From Flavobacteriales bacterium (GTDB lineage: Bacteria > Bacteroidota > Bacteroidia > Flavobacteriales > Flavobacteriaceae): DNA of 64,000 bases. Below are positions 1 through 10,400 of this stretch, piece by piece (position 1 is the stretch's first letter; each line of letters opens with the position of its first letter). The stretch covers positions 84,935 to 148,934 of the forward strand of contig JAFLBS010000008.1 of NCBI GenBank assembly GCA_017303755.1. Direction: 5' to 3'. The notes beneath the pieces were generated by a model. That model had not been told where the DNA came from. It searched no databases and saw only the letters and a program-made list of their open reading frames with translations. A program made the translations under genes and the position numbers.

Positions 1-2537
1 AAGTCGGAATCAACACGACTTTGCCCGATGCCCAATTGGATGTTCGTTCGAGTAATCAAGCAACTCCGAGTGCTACCGACGGATTATTAATCCCGAAAAT
101 GGATACCTTTCCCGCAACCAATCCAACGGCTGCACAACAAGGAATGATGGTCTATTTAACTACTGCAACCACTTTTTCTGGTAATCCAAAATCAATTGGT
201 TTTTACTATTGGGACAATGTCAGTTCCGATTGGATTGCAGTAGGAAATAACCAAACTTCGGGTTGGGCGATAACCGGTAATTCAGGCATCAATGCGACTA
301 CTCATTTTATAGGAACAACAAATGATGCGGATGTCATTTTTAAGCGAAATAATACAAATGCTGGATTTTTGAATCCCATCAATACTTCTTTTGGAGTAGG
401 TTCATTAAATCCGTTTGCTACTGGAATTGATAATGCTGCGTTTGGAGAATTGGCATTAGGTTCAAGTTCAACAGGAGATTATAACTCGGCTTTTGGTTCA
501 TCGGCATTATTTTCCGTAACAACAGCAGATGGTTTATCGGCTTTTGGTTACAGAGCATTATCCGACAACACCACCGGATTCAATAACTCAGCCTTTGGAG
601 CAGTAGCTTTGGAAAATAATACAACGGGTTTACAAAATAATGCTTTTGGAATATTCGCTCTTCGATCAAACACTACCGGAAGTTATAATAATGCTTTTGG
701 CACAGGTTCTTTGTTTTTTAATACAACTGGAGAAAGCAATGTTGCTGTAGGAAACTTATCTATGTATAATAGTACTACAGCAGGTTTCAATGTGGCCTTG
801 GGTTCAAGCACTTTGTACAGTAATACAACGGGAGAAAGGAACGTTGCCGTAGGGCATGCCTCTATGTATAATTGTACTACGGGTAGCTCAAATATTGCTG
901 TAGGTTCGGGTTCGTTGTTTAGCAATCTAACAGGAAGCAACAACGTTTCAGTGGGTCGCGCAACTTTGTATTTCAATACTGCCGGAAATGGAAACTCTGC
1001 TTTTGGTCATTATGCTTTGGAAAGCAATACGGCAAGCGGGAATTCGGCTTTTGGTTATTTGTCGATGACTTCCAATACAACTGGAGAGTTCAACGCTGCT
1101 TTTGGTCTTGATGCATTAGGGTTCAATACAACAGGAAGTCGAAATGTTGCTATGGGTTATGGTGCTTTGTATCGAAATACAACAGGCGGAAGAAACACGG
1201 CCGTTGGTTTTGGCGCACTTAATTATAGTATCATTGGAAACGATAATTCGGCTTTCGGAAATTTTGCGTTAGAAAATAATACAGCTAATGGCAATTCCGC
1301 TTTTGGTGCATCCTCATTGAATGTTAATACAACAGGTAATAATAACTCAGCTTTTGGTTTTGAATCGTTGCGAGCCAATACTATTGGAATAAATAACTCA
1401 GCATTTGGCTACCGTTCAATGTATTCAAACACCACAGGAAACGGAAATGTGGCTTTCGGAATTAATGCTCTCTTTTCTAATACCATTGGAGGTTTTAATG
1501 TGGCGATTGGAAATAATACTTTGTCGGGAAATACAACAGGTGGTAATAATATTGCTATAGGATCGGGTGCTCTAAACGCAAACACAACTGGAGCACTCAA
1601 TATGGCTCTAGGAAATAACGCTGATGTAGCTTCCGGCGGATTGTCTAACGCAACCGCAATTGGAGCTGATGCCTATGTAGCTACGAGTAATTCGATTGTT
1701 TTAGGAAGTATTTCCGGAATAAACCTTGCTACAGTGAGCACCAATGTCGGCATCGGAACCACTTCACCGCAAACGCGTCTCGATATTATGGACGAAAATG
1801 CCGCGACCACATCAACCGCAGATGGAAATCTTTTGGTGCGTACCAATAATGCTCAAGCTGTTGATTTGGGTGGTTCGATTACGCTCGGTGGAATGATCGA
1901 CGATGGCGCCACTTTACCCCGAAATTTTGCGTCCATCGAAGGTAGAAAAGCCACGAACACAACCAACAGCAGTTTGGGCTATTTAACCCTAAAAACCAAC
2001 AGTGGCGTAAATCTGTTAGAGCGGATGCGCATAACAAATGCGGGTGACGTTGGCATCGGAACCGCAACTCCTGGCGGGCAATTTGAGCTTTCCTTAAACG
2101 AAGGTAGAAAACCAGGTTCAACTACGTGGACAATCGTTTCGGATAGTCGTTTAAAAACTATTGATGGCAATTACACAAAAGGTTTGAACGAAATTATTCA
2201 GTTGCAACCCATTCGTTATCATTATAAAAATAACGGTGACCGAAAATTTGAGCAAGAGGTTCTGGATACTGAATTCGCTGGCTTCATCGCGCAAGAAGTA
2301 AAACCGCTTTTTCCCGATGCGGTGCAAGTCGATGAAGACGGATTTCTGAATTTCAACATGCATTCTATTTTGGTGGCATCCATCAACGCCATTAAAGAGC
2401 TAAACACCAAAACTGAGGCTTTAGAACACAACCAAACCGAAGTCGAACAATTAAAAAAACAAGTCGAGTTGCAGCAACAAATCAACGCCGATTTGCAAGC
2501 AAGACTAAAAAAAATAGAAGAAAATTTGAGTAAGTAG
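1..2537 (+). CDS. YadA-head-like repeat protein with C-terminal S74 (endosialidase chaperone) domain, 5' partial
   Basis: The frame is already open at base 3 (V-G-I-N-T-T...), so the gene enters from the left edge and the true start is outside the window. From about residue 130 to 560 of the visible part there are roughly 25 units of 17 residues of the form NTTGxxNxAFGxxAL, a pattern like the trimeric left-handed beta-roll head of YadA adhesins. Near residue 707 comes SDSRLK, followed by a segment with FAGFIAQEVKPLFPDAV, typical of the peptidase S74 intramolecular chaperone that trimerises and self-cleaves in phage tail fibres and endosialidases. A heptad-rich coiled coil ends the protein. 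Such proteins are common in Flavobacteriia outside prophages; no phage gene is adjacent. Inference: extracellular trimeric fibre or adhesin. A hairpin with a T-run follows at 2557. Confidence 0.85.
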   Translation, partial: VGINTTLPDAQLDVRSSNQATPSATDGLLIPKMDTFPATNPTAAQQGMMVYLTTATTFSGNPKSIGFYYWDNVSSDWIAVGNNQTSGWAITGNSGINATTHFIGTTNDADVIFKRNNTNAGFLNPINTSFGVGSLNPFATGIDNAAFGELALGSSSTGDYNSAFGSSALFSVTTADGLSAFGYRALSDNTTGFNNSAFGAVALENNTTGLQNNAFGIFALRSNTTGSYNNAFGTGSLFFNTTGESNVAVGNLSMYNSTTAGFNVALGSSTLYSNTTGERNVAVGHASMYNCTTGSSNIAVGSGSLFSNLTGSNNVSVGRATLYFNTAGNGNSAFGHYALESNTASGNSAFGYLSMTSNTTGEFNAAFGLDALGFNTTGSRNVAMGYGALYRNTTGGRNTAVGFGALNYSIIGNDNSAFGNFALENNTANGNSAFGASSLNVNTTGNNNSAFGFESLRANTIGINNSAFGYRSMYSNTTGNGNVAFGINALFSNTIGGFNVAIGNNTLSGNTTGGNNIAIGSGALNANTTGALNMALGNNADVASGGLSNATAIGADAYVATSNSIVLGSISGINLATVSTNVGIGTTSPQTRLDIMDENAATTSTADGNLLVRTNNAQAVDLGGSITLGGMIDDGATLPRNFASIEGRKATNTTNSSLGYLTLKTNSGVNLLERMRITNAGDVGIGTATPGGQFELSLNEGRKPGSTTWTIVSDSRLKTIDGNYTKGLNEIIQLQPIRYHYKNNGDRKFEQEVLDTEFAGFIAQEVKPLFPDAVQVDEDGFLNFNMHSILVASINAIKELNTKTEALEHNQTEVEQLKKQVELQQQINADLQARLKKIEENLSK

Positions 2538-2556
2538 TTTTAGAAGTAGTGAAGAA

Positions 2557-2584
2557 GGCCTGACGAAAGTTGGGTCTTTTTTTT
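2557..2584 (+). terminator. Rho-independent terminator
   Basis: Eight-pair stem 2557-2564/2569-2576 with a GAAA loop and several G-U pairs, then eight T. It ends the S74 protein gene. Confidence 0.7.
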
Positions 2585-2735
2585 GAGAAGCACACCATTG
2601 GCTTTTCTTATGAACCATGTCCTGCTCTCGCCTTTAGTTGTTCGTGCCTCACAAGCTATCGGCTCCATCAGGGCTAAAATAGAAATGAAGTGCATTTTTA
2701 GACTCTTTTAACTTTTTAATCCATCATTCTTTTAC

Positions 2736-2743
2736 TACATTTG
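2736..2743 (+). promoter_or_regulatory. Bacteroidota -7 element TACATTTG
   Basis: Exact TAnnTTTG match 24 bases before the ATG at 2768. Expected transcription start is about 2748, which lies after the TTG at 2741 and so supports ATG 2768 as the real start of the DUF58 gene. No good TTG -33 element was seen. Confidence 0.55.
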
Positions 2744-2767
2744 ACTCGAGCCAGTAGCGCCGTAATT

Positions 2768-3694
2768 ATGAAGATAGAAGAACAAAAAGAACTCATTTCC
2801 GGATTTAAGCATTTAGAATTGTTGGCCAATCAAGTGGTGGAAGGCTTTATTTCGGGTATGCACAAATCGCCGTTTCATGGGTTTTCTGCCGAATTTGCCG
2901 AGCATAAAGTGTACAATACAGGCGAAAGCACCAAACACATCGATTGGAAATTATTTGCCAAAACCGATCGTTTGTACACCAAGCGCTTTGAAGAAGAAAC
3001 CAATCTGCGCTGCCACTTAATCATCGATAATTCATCGTCGATGTACTACCCAAAACTAGAAAGCAATCAACCGTTTTACGAAAGCAAAATTGGGTTTTCT
3101 ATTTTGGCTTCGGCAGTTTTAATGAATTTGTTGAAAAAACAACGCGATGCGGTTGGACTCAGTGTTTTCTCAGACAAATATGAGTATTACGCGCCCGAAA
3201 AAGGCTCGGATCGTCATCACAGAATGTTGTTGAATATATTGGAAGGTTTGCTCGAAAATCCGAAAGAAGCCAAACAAACGGATACGATTACCTATCTGCA
3301 TCAAATTGCCGAAAAAATGCACCGTCGTTCCATGATCATTCTGTTTACCGACATGTTTCAAAACGAAGATACTGAAAAATTATTCAACGCATTGCAACAT
3401 CTAAAACACAACAAACACCGTGTTGTTTTATTTCACGTAATTGATGAGAAACGAGAACTTTCCTTCGATTTTGATAGTGCACCACGTAAGTTTATTGATG
3501 TAGAATCGGGTGAAATCATCAATTTATTTGCCGAAAATGTAAAAGAAGAGTACGAAAAAAACATTAAAAAATATTTTAAAAACCTGTCAATGACCTGCGC
3601 TCAGAACAAAATAAAATACGTTCCTGTCAATGTGGGCGCCGATTTCGAAAAGATTTTGACTACATATCTTGTTGAAAAACAAATGTTTGGTTAG
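2768..3694 (+). CDS. DUF58 domain protein (MoxR-associated vWA-like)
   Basis: Protein of 308 residues from ATG 2768. The frame is open to TTG 2741, but family members start near MKIEEQKE and the -7 element overlaps the longer start. It has the DUF58 signature: HKSPFHGFSAEFAEHKVYNTGES followed by HIDWKLFAKTDRLYTKRFEEET, then a von Willebrand A-type core with the DNSSSM metal-site motif. DUF58 proteins usually sit beside a MoxR AAA ATPase and are thought to help chaperone or assemble protein complexes at the envelope; no MoxR gene is visible next to it. It is followed by tRNA-Asp with its own promoter. Length and motifs are normal for Flavobacteriia. Confidence 0.88.
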   Translation: MKIEEQKELISGFKHLELLANQVVEGFISGMHKSPFHGFSAEFAEHKVYNTGESTKHIDWKLFAKTDRLYTKRFEEETNLRCHLIIDNSSSMYYPKLESNQPFYESKIGFSILASAVLMNLLKKQRDAVGLSVFSDKYEYYAPEKGSDRHHRMLLNILEGLLENPKEAKQTDTITYLHQIAEKMHRRSMIILFTDMFQNEDTEKLFNALQHLKHNKHRVVLFHVIDEKRELSFDFDSAPRKFIDVESGEIINLFAENVKEEYEKNIKKYFKNLSMTCAQNKIKYVPVNVGADFEKILTTYLVEKQMFG

Positions 3695-3732
3695 TTGTGT
3701 TAAATTGATAAAGAAAAAAATTAAAAAAACGT

Positions 3733-3762
3733 TTGCAAGTATCAAAAATGGATGTATATTTG
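3733..3762 (+). promoter_or_regulatory. tRNA-Asp promoter (TTG-N19-TATATTTG)
   Basis: TTG at 3733-3735 and TATATTTG at 3755-3762 match the Bacteroidota sigma-ABfr consensus with 19-base spacing, 18 bases before the mature tRNA 5' end. Confidence 0.8.
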
Positions 3763-3780
3763 CAACCGCAATAAAGCGAA

Positions 3781-3854
3781 GGTTTGGTAGTTCAGTTGGT
3801 TAGAATACATGCCTGTCACGCATGGGGTCGCGGGTTCGAGTCCCGTCCAGACCG
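3781..3854 (+). tRNA. tRNA-Asp (anticodon GTC)
   Basis: Full cloverleaf of 74 bases. Acceptor arms GGTTTGG (3781-3787) and CCAGACC (3847-3853) pair with one G-U; the anticodon loop CTGTCAC carries GTC; T-loop GTTCGAG is present; discriminator is G. CCA is not encoded. Confidence 0.96.
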
Positions 3855-3869
3855 CTAAATTGGGAAAAT

Positions 3870-3903
3870 AAAAAAAAGCGCTCCACACTAGGAGCGCTTT
3901 TTT
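3870..3903 (+). terminator. tRNA-Asp terminator
   Basis: Perfect 8-bp stem AGCGCTCC/GGAGCGCT (3877-3884, 3891-3898) with a 6-base loop, flanked by an A-run and a T-run, so it may work in both directions. Confidence 0.85.
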
Positions 3904-3955
3904 GCCCAAAAAAGCATTTAAAATTAGTTGTGTTGTTTCGTTCGTCGAAAGGCGG

Positions 3956-4117
3956 ACAAAGGTTTAGTAGTTAGACCAATGAAAAGCTTTCCACTTTATT
4001 GTGGATGGCTTTTTTGCTTTTATAAAAGAGCCAAAGGTTTAGTAGTCTCGTCCTTTAAGACGAGATGAAAAGCTTTCTCCCGTTTTTAAGAACGGGATGG
4101 ATGGCTTTTTTTGCTTT
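3956..4117 (+). repeat. Two framed hairpin repeats behind tRNA-Asp
   Basis: Two copies (about 3956-4021 and 4031-4117) share the frame CAAAGGTTTAGTAGT ... ATGAAAAGCTTT ... GGATGGCTTTTTT. The DNA inside the frame differs but remains self-complementary: CCAC/GTGG in copy 1; CTCGTC/GACGAG and CCCG/CGGG in copy 2. Each ends with an AAAAGC/GCTTTT stem and a T-run, so each can act as a terminator. The rest of 3904-4420 (about 300 bases before the next gene) shows no gene and no exact -7 promoter match. Confidence 0.55.
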
Positions 4118-4420
4118 ATATCTCCTCCAATTTTTTTTCTTAATCTCAGAAGGTTTTTTTAAGCTCAATCAACAAGATTAGGGTTGCTGTTTTCTTGCCT
4201 TATTCTGCTCTTTTTTGAATCGAGTGTTTGTAATTTGTTGAAAATTTGTATATTGCATAGCATTTTTGATAAATGACTTTTTTCGAATATAAATTCTGAG
4301 CCATTATTAATCGGTTTTCAATCATTGAAAATCAATTCAATTTGCCAATGTTTTTGTAGTTTATACGACATTAGTTAACCATCAAAAAATCAAACAAAAA
4401 CAAAAACCAAAAAAAACGCT

Positions 4421-7400
4421 ATGAAAAAATTATTACTTTTACTATTTTACCTGTCTACTATTCTGACAGCTTCAGCTCAGCTGAATCAACCTTCTCAATT
4501 TAATTATTTTTGTGATGATAACAATGATGGTAGTGCCACATTTTACATGCAAGAAATTTCGTTTGAAATTGTTGGCAACGCTCAAGGGTTATTAGTTACT
4601 CACCATTTAACACAAGCAGATGCGGAGAATAATGTAAACGCTTTGCCAGTTGCTTTTACCAACACTTCAAATCCGCAATTGATTTTTGCAAGAGTAACCA
4701 ATTTAACTACAAATGATTTTCAAATCATCACGTACAACTTAACTGTTGTTTCTCCGCCATTAGCTATAGCACAAACGTTAACCGCTTGCTCCAATAATTT
4801 TCAATGTTGGGATTTGACTTCAGTTGTACCTAGCATTGCAGCTGGAACCAATGCGGTTGTACAATTTTACCAGACTCAATCAGATGCAACTTTCCAAATG
4901 AATCCGATAGTAACCCCAAATTGTTACTTTGACGCATCAGTTCCACCTATTCAACCACCTGTTTTTTATACAGTTGCAAATCCAGATTTTCCAGCTTGTT
5001 TTTCCGTTGGAGTTGTTGAATTAGCATTGGTTGATTGTACCGCAAGTGGTCAGCCACAAAGTTTAACGGCTTGTGCAGAAGGAACCGACAATGTTTGTTA
5101 CGATTTAAGTCAAAACGATGATGATGTTATTGGAACTTTAGATCCTGCTAATCATATCGTAACCTATCACATTTCTGAGAGTGATGCATTAACTGGAGCG
5201 AATCCAATTACTGCCAATCCGTATTGTATTGCACAAGGTTTTCAAATGTTGTATTCCAGAATTCAAAGCAATGATGGACAATTCTCTGAAATCAGTTCGT
5301 TTGCCTTAAACGGATTTAACTTTGAACACAACTTGACTCCATTACAGACGTTAACAGTATGTGATGACAACTTAGACCAAATGGTGATTTTTGATTTGAC
5401 AACAGCTCAAGCGCAAATCAATACAACTAATACATTAACATATTATGCATCTTCAACTGATGCTCAGGCTGAGCAAAACCCAATTACAAATCCATCGGCT
5501 TATCAATTGAGTGCTTTTCAGCCTATGGTTTCTGTTTTTATCAGAGAAACGATTGTTGGAGCATGTGATGTTATTTATTCATTGCCATTACAACCTGTAA
5601 GTAATTGTAACTTAGCATCAATTTGTTCGCAAGCCAATTCACTTTGCAATGCTTTGGGAGTTCCTTTTGCCAATACGGTAGGAACTAATAGCAGTGGCTC
5701 AGCAGGTTGTTTAGGAACTACTCCCAACCCAACTTGGTTTTATTTACCAGTAAGTTCAGCGGGATTAATCAGTTTACAAATAGTGCAAACCACTGCTAGC
5801 GGAAGCGGCTTAGATGTAGATTATATTGTTTACGGTCCATTTACTGATCCTATAACTCCATGTAACAGTCCAACGCAACTTTCTTCTAATATTGCTTCAT
5901 GCAGTTATTCAGCAGCTTTTATAGAGAATCCAATCATTCAAAATGCACAACCGGGTCAGTATTATCTTTTGATGGTAACTAATTTTAGTAATCAACCTGG
6001 ATTAATAACCATTTCAGAGCTAGGAAATACACAAGGAACTATTGCCTGTTCTGGAATCAAACTGAATGCATTTTTAGATGCTAATAATAATGGAACACAA
6101 GAAGCAGGCGAACAAAATTTTCCTCTTGGGCAATTTCAATATGAAATGAACGACAATGGAGTTGTTCACAACATTATTTCTCCAACAGGAGTTTATAATA
6201 TTTACGATATTGTAGCATCAAATACGTATGATGTTAGTTTTTCAGTAAATAGCACTTATGCATCAATGTACAATGTGAATCCTTCATCATATAGTAATAT
6301 CAGTGTGGTGATTGGAGCTGGAATGATTACCTATAATTTTCCAGTTACAGTGGTTCAGCCGTATCATGATTTAGGAGTTTCAATTGTAGGATTGAGTGCT
6401 CCGCGACCAGGATTTGTTTACATGAATAGAATTGTATACACTAACTTAGGTAACCAAAATATAACATCTGGAACATTAACCTATACGAAAGACAATAATG
6501 TTACAATAACTTCAATTTCACAAGCAGGAACTACTCCAACTACAGATGGATTTACCTATAATTTCACCAACTTAAACGCTTTTGAAACCAGAACGATTGA
6601 TGTTGGAATGTTAGTTCCGCCAGTTCCGACTGTAAATGCTGGAGATTATTTAACTAGTACAGCTTCTATTGAACCTCTAACTGATGATGTAAACCCTGAA
6701 AATAATTTCAATAGTAATTCGCAATTGGTGATTAACGCTTATGATCCAAACGATAAAATGGAAGCCCATGGTGACCGAATTATTCATTCGTCTTTCACTT
6801 CTAGTGATTATTTGTATTATACCATTCGTTTCGAAAACACAGGAAATGCTAGTGCCATAAATATTAGAGTTAATGATGTTTTAGATGCTAAGTTGGATGA
6901 GAATAGTCTTCAAATGCTTAGCACAAGTCATCCTTATGTTTTAGATCGAGTTGACGATAATGTAACATGGAAATTTGATAATATTCAATTACCAGTTTCT
7001 GTTGCTAATACTAATGTTGGAAAAGGGTATATCGCATTTAAAATTAAACCAAAAGCAGGTTATGCAGTAGGTGATATTATTCCAAATGCAGCTTCAATTT
7101 ATTTTGATTTTAACCCGCCAATCATCACTAACACCTTTACAACTGAATTCTATGAACCATTAGCAAATCCTAGTTTTGATGCTACTTCGTTTACAGTGCA
7201 TCCAAATCCTTCTAATGAAATTGTTTTTGTGAGTTTGAATACTTCTGCCGAAGCAATTTCAAAAGTTGTACTAATTGATGTGTTGGGCAAAATTGTAATG
7301 TCAACTTCGGATGTAAGCTCTAATCAAGCTTCAATAAATGTTGATGGCGTTTCTCCTGGAATCTATTTTGTAGAAGTAACTACTGAAAATGGATTAAAAG

Positions 7401-7426
7401 CAGTGAAAAAATTAATTGTAAAATAA
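4421..7426 (+). CDS. Large secreted protein with DUF7619-like domain and T9SS type A sorting domain
   Basis: Protein of 1001 residues. Residues 1-19 form a Sec signal peptide (MKKLLLLLFYLSTILTASA, then Q). The middle holds repeated cysteine-bearing segments of the form LTACxxxxxxxxxDL and SDA..NPI, a pattern of Flavobacteriia cell-surface proteins. From about residue 774 (DPNDKMEAHG) comes the DUF7619-type beta-sandwich with YYTIRFENTGNA and IYFDFNPPIITN. From about residue 924 a T9SS type A domain begins (HPNPS, then IDVLGKIV, ending PGIYFVEVTTENGLKAVKKL). Inference: exported by Sec, crosses the outer membrane by T9SS and is anchored or released, with a possible adhesion role. Its C-terminal half is paralogous to the next gene, 65 bases downstream. 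Confidence 0.88.
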   Translation: MKKLLLLLFYLSTILTASAQLNQPSQFNYFCDDNNDGSATFYMQEISFEIVGNAQGLLVTHHLTQADAENNVNALPVAFTNTSNPQLIFARVTNLTTNDFQIITYNLTVVSPPLAIAQTLTACSNNFQCWDLTSVVPSIAAGTNAVVQFYQTQSDATFQMNPIVTPNCYFDASVPPIQPPVFYTVANPDFPACFSVGVVELALVDCTASGQPQSLTACAEGTDNVCYDLSQNDDDVIGTLDPANHIVTYHISESDALTGANPITANPYCIAQGFQMLYSRIQSNDGQFSEISSFALNGFNFEHNLTPLQTLTVCDDNLDQMVIFDLTTAQAQINTTNTLTYYASSTDAQAEQNPITNPSAYQLSAFQPMVSVFIRETIVGACDVIYSLPLQPVSNCNLASICSQANSLCNALGVPFANTVGTNSSGSAGCLGTTPNPTWFYLPVSSAGLISLQIVQTTASGSGLDVDYIVYGPFTDPITPCNSPTQLSSNIASCSYSAAFIENPIIQNAQPGQYYLLMVTNFSNQPGLITISELGNTQGTIACSGIKLNAFLDANNNGTQEAGEQNFPLGQFQYEMNDNGVVHNIISPTGVYNIYDIVASNTYDVSFSVNSTYASMYNVNPSSYSNISVVIGAGMITYNFPVTVVQPYHDLGVSIVGLSAPRPGFVYMNRIVYTNLGNQNITSGTLTYTKDNNVTITSISQAGTTPTTDGFTYNFTNLNAFETRTIDVGMLVPPVPTVNAGDYLTSTASIEPLTDDVNPENNFNSNSQLVINAYDPNDKMEAHGDRIIHSSFTSSDYLYYTIRFENTGNASAINIRVNDVLDAKLDENSLQMLSTSHPYVLDRVDDNVTWKFDNIQLPVSVANTNVGKGYIAFKIKPKAGYAVGDIIPNAASIYFDFNPPIITNTFTTEFYEPLANPSFDATSFTVHPNPSNEIVFVSLNTSAEAISKVVLIDVLGKIVMSTSDVSSNQASINVDGVSPGIYFVEVTTENGLKAVKKLIVK

Positions 7427-7442
7427 TCAAGAAAATTATAGA

Positions 7443-7474
7443 AAGGCTGAGTAATTAACTCGGCCTTTTTTTTT
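7443..7474 (+). terminator. Terminator between the two T9SS paralogues
   Basis: Ten-pair stem 7443-7452/7458-7467 with one G-U, 5-base loop and a T-run. Only 17 bases separate it from the next ATG and no promoter match is visible there, so read-through into the next gene is possible. Confidence 0.8.
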
Positions 7475-7491
7475 AAAAAAAATCGTTAACT

Positions 7492-10400
7492 ATGACTAGA
7501 AAATTACTATTTACAATTTTAGGTGTGTTTTTTGTATCGCTTTTTTCTGGCTATTCTCAAACAGTAAATTGCGGAGATACATTCACCGATCCAGCCGGAC
7601 CTAACGCAAATTATGCTGATAATACCGATTATACTGTAACCATTTGCCCAACAAATGTTGGTGAATTTGTTACAGTTACTTTCAGCGAATTCAATACCGA
7701 AGCGAATTGGGATGGATTGTATGTTTTTAATGGTGATTCAATAGATGACCCTCAAATTGCAAGTACAAATCCTGCGGCAAATGTTCCCGGTGGATTATCT
7801 GGTTCGTTCTGGGGAACTACAATCCCGGGACCATTTACTTCTTCTAGTGCTGATGGATGTTTGACTTTTAGGTTTAGAAGTGATAATACTATAAATCGAC
7901 CTGGTTGGGTTGCTAGTGTAACTTGCGCTCCGCCACCAACTTGTGCTCAACCACTAAGTTTACAAACTTTGGACATTACGACTACTTCTGCAGCTTTATC
8001 TTGGACAAACACTAGCTCTGCCACACAATGGGAAGTTTTGGCACTACCTTGTGGTTCCCCAACGCCAACTGCAACATCAAATGGAGTGATTTCGACTACA
8101 AATCCGCATGTGTTTACTGGGTTAACACCTTTTACTTGTTATACTTTTTATGTACGTAATATTTGTTCGTCAACCGACTCAAGTTTTTGGTCGGCAGCAG
8201 CAAACATTACTACCTTACTCGCTCCACCCACTTGTGGTGGAAATTTTACCGACCCAGCCGGACCCAATGCTAATTACGCCGATGATACTGATTATACAAT
8301 TACCATTTGCCCTGATACTCCAGGTGATTTAGTAACTGTCACTTTTACCGAATTCAATATAGAAGCAACTTGGGATGGACTCTATGTTTACGATGGAAAT
8401 TCAACCGCAGCACCACAAATTTCAAGCGGGAATCTAGCCGGAAATGTTCCTGGCGGATTACCAGGTGCGTTTTGGGGAACAACTATTCCAGAACCTATTA
8501 CTTCTTCCTCAGCAGACGGTTGTTTAACGTTTAGATTCATCAGTGATGATGTGGTCAATCGTCCTGGTTGGATAGCCAATGTAACTTGTGATCCACCACC
8601 AACTTGTCCAAGACCAAATAATTTAATTTCAACAGCAACTACCACTAATTCTACCAATTTGTCATGGAACAGTAATAGCACAGCTACAACATGGAATGTA
8701 CTGGCTTTGCCTTGTGGTTCACCAGTTCCAACTGCTGCTACAACTGGATGGCAAGTGGCAATGACTAATCCTTTTGTTTATAACGGATTGTTTCCAGATA
8801 CGTGCTATACTTTTTATGTCAGAGGAGTTTGTTCCGATACCGATAGCAGTAATTGGTCAATAGGTTTGATAGCAACTACTCAGCAAATTCCACCAGCATG
8901 CGGTGGAATATTTACAGATAGTGGTGGAGCAAATGCGAATTATACGAATAACGCAGATTCTACAGTAACAATTTGTCCAGAAAATTCTAATGGAATCATA
9001 ACAGTAACTTTTACGCAGTTTGATGTTCAGGCTAATTCTGATGGATTGTATGTTTTTGATGGAAACTCTACATCGGCACCACAAATTGCAAGTGCCAATG
9101 GCGCAGGAACTATTCCTGGTGGTTTGGCTGGAGCCTTTTGGGGAACTACTATTCCTGGGCCATTTACATCAACAAGCGTAGATGGTTGTTTGACTTTCCG
9201 ATTCAGAAGTAATGTCAATACAACGGGAACTGGTTGGGTTGCTAATGTGACTTGCGGTATAGCACCCGATCGTCTTTTACTAATCGCTTTTCTAGATTCT
9301 AATAATAATGGAATCAAAGAAAATGCCGAAAGCTATTTCCCACACGGGAGTTACATTACACAAATGAATAACTCTGGGGCAGATAATTTTATCAATACCA
9401 CTACAGGTTATCATTCGATATTGGATGCAAATCCATCCAATACCTATGATATGAGTTTTGAAATTAGCCCTGAATATAGTGATTTCTTTTCAACGCCTTC
9501 TATGATTTATGAAGATATCAACATTCCTCTAGGAAGCGGAACACAAGTGTTTTATTTTCCTGTGACAAGTATTCAATTGTATACCGATGTAGCCGTTTCA
9601 ATTGTTCCTCAAAATCCACCACGTCCAGCAAATAGTTATGTGAATACTGTTGTTTACACGAATACAGGATCAGGTATAGCTTCAGGAACCATAACATTTA
9701 CAAAGGACGCTAATGTCACAATAACTGGAATTTCACAACCTGGCGCCGTTCCGACAGCAACGGGTTTTACTTATAATTATTCCAATTTAGCTCCATTTGA
9801 AACCCGAGCCATAACGGTAACAATGAGCGTCCCTAATATACCAATTGTTTCGATTGGCGATATTTTGACCAATAGTGTTTCTATTTCTTCAACAATTACC
9901 GATTTCAATTCGGTCAACAACTCTTTTTCAAGTTCACAAATTGTGATAGCTGCTTATGATCCGAACGATAAAATGGAATCGCACGGAGGAACTATTTTAC
10001 ATTTAACCTTTACATCAAACGATTATTTGTATTATACCATTCGTTTTGAAAATATTGGTACTGCTGAAGCCAGAACGGTTTACATCAACGACATTCTCGA
10101 TGAGCAATTAGATGAAACTACTTTTACCATGCTCAGTTCAAGTCATTCGTATGTAGTAAGTAGAGTTGGAAATCAATTGAATTGGACGTTTGAAAACATC
10201 AATTTACCCGTTTCTATTCCGAATTCAACTGTAGGCAAAGGACAAGTGTTTTTCAAAATCAAACCCGTTGCTGGTTATGAAGTAGGCGATATTATACCGA
10301 ATTTTGCGACTATATTTTTCGAATCCAATCCAGCCATAGTAACCAATACGTTCACTACAGAATTTGTAGAAACTTTAGGGAATACTGAGTTTGAAACCGA

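Noticed and set aside
360-1620. 51-bp repeats in the first gene as a CRISPR or satellite
   Set aside because: The 51-bp period is 17 codons and keeps the frame; it is protein repeat structure of the YadA-head type.
3956-4117. Degenerate tRNA genes after tRNA-Asp
   Set aside because: GGTTTAGTAGT recalls the tRNA 5' end, but no T-arm, anticodon arm or acceptor pair can be formed.
8857-9317. Minus-strand frames of 75 and 96 codons inside the CUB-like protein gene
   Set aside because: They are shadows of a well-supported plus-strand gene with repeats; the translated residues are low complexity and lack start context.
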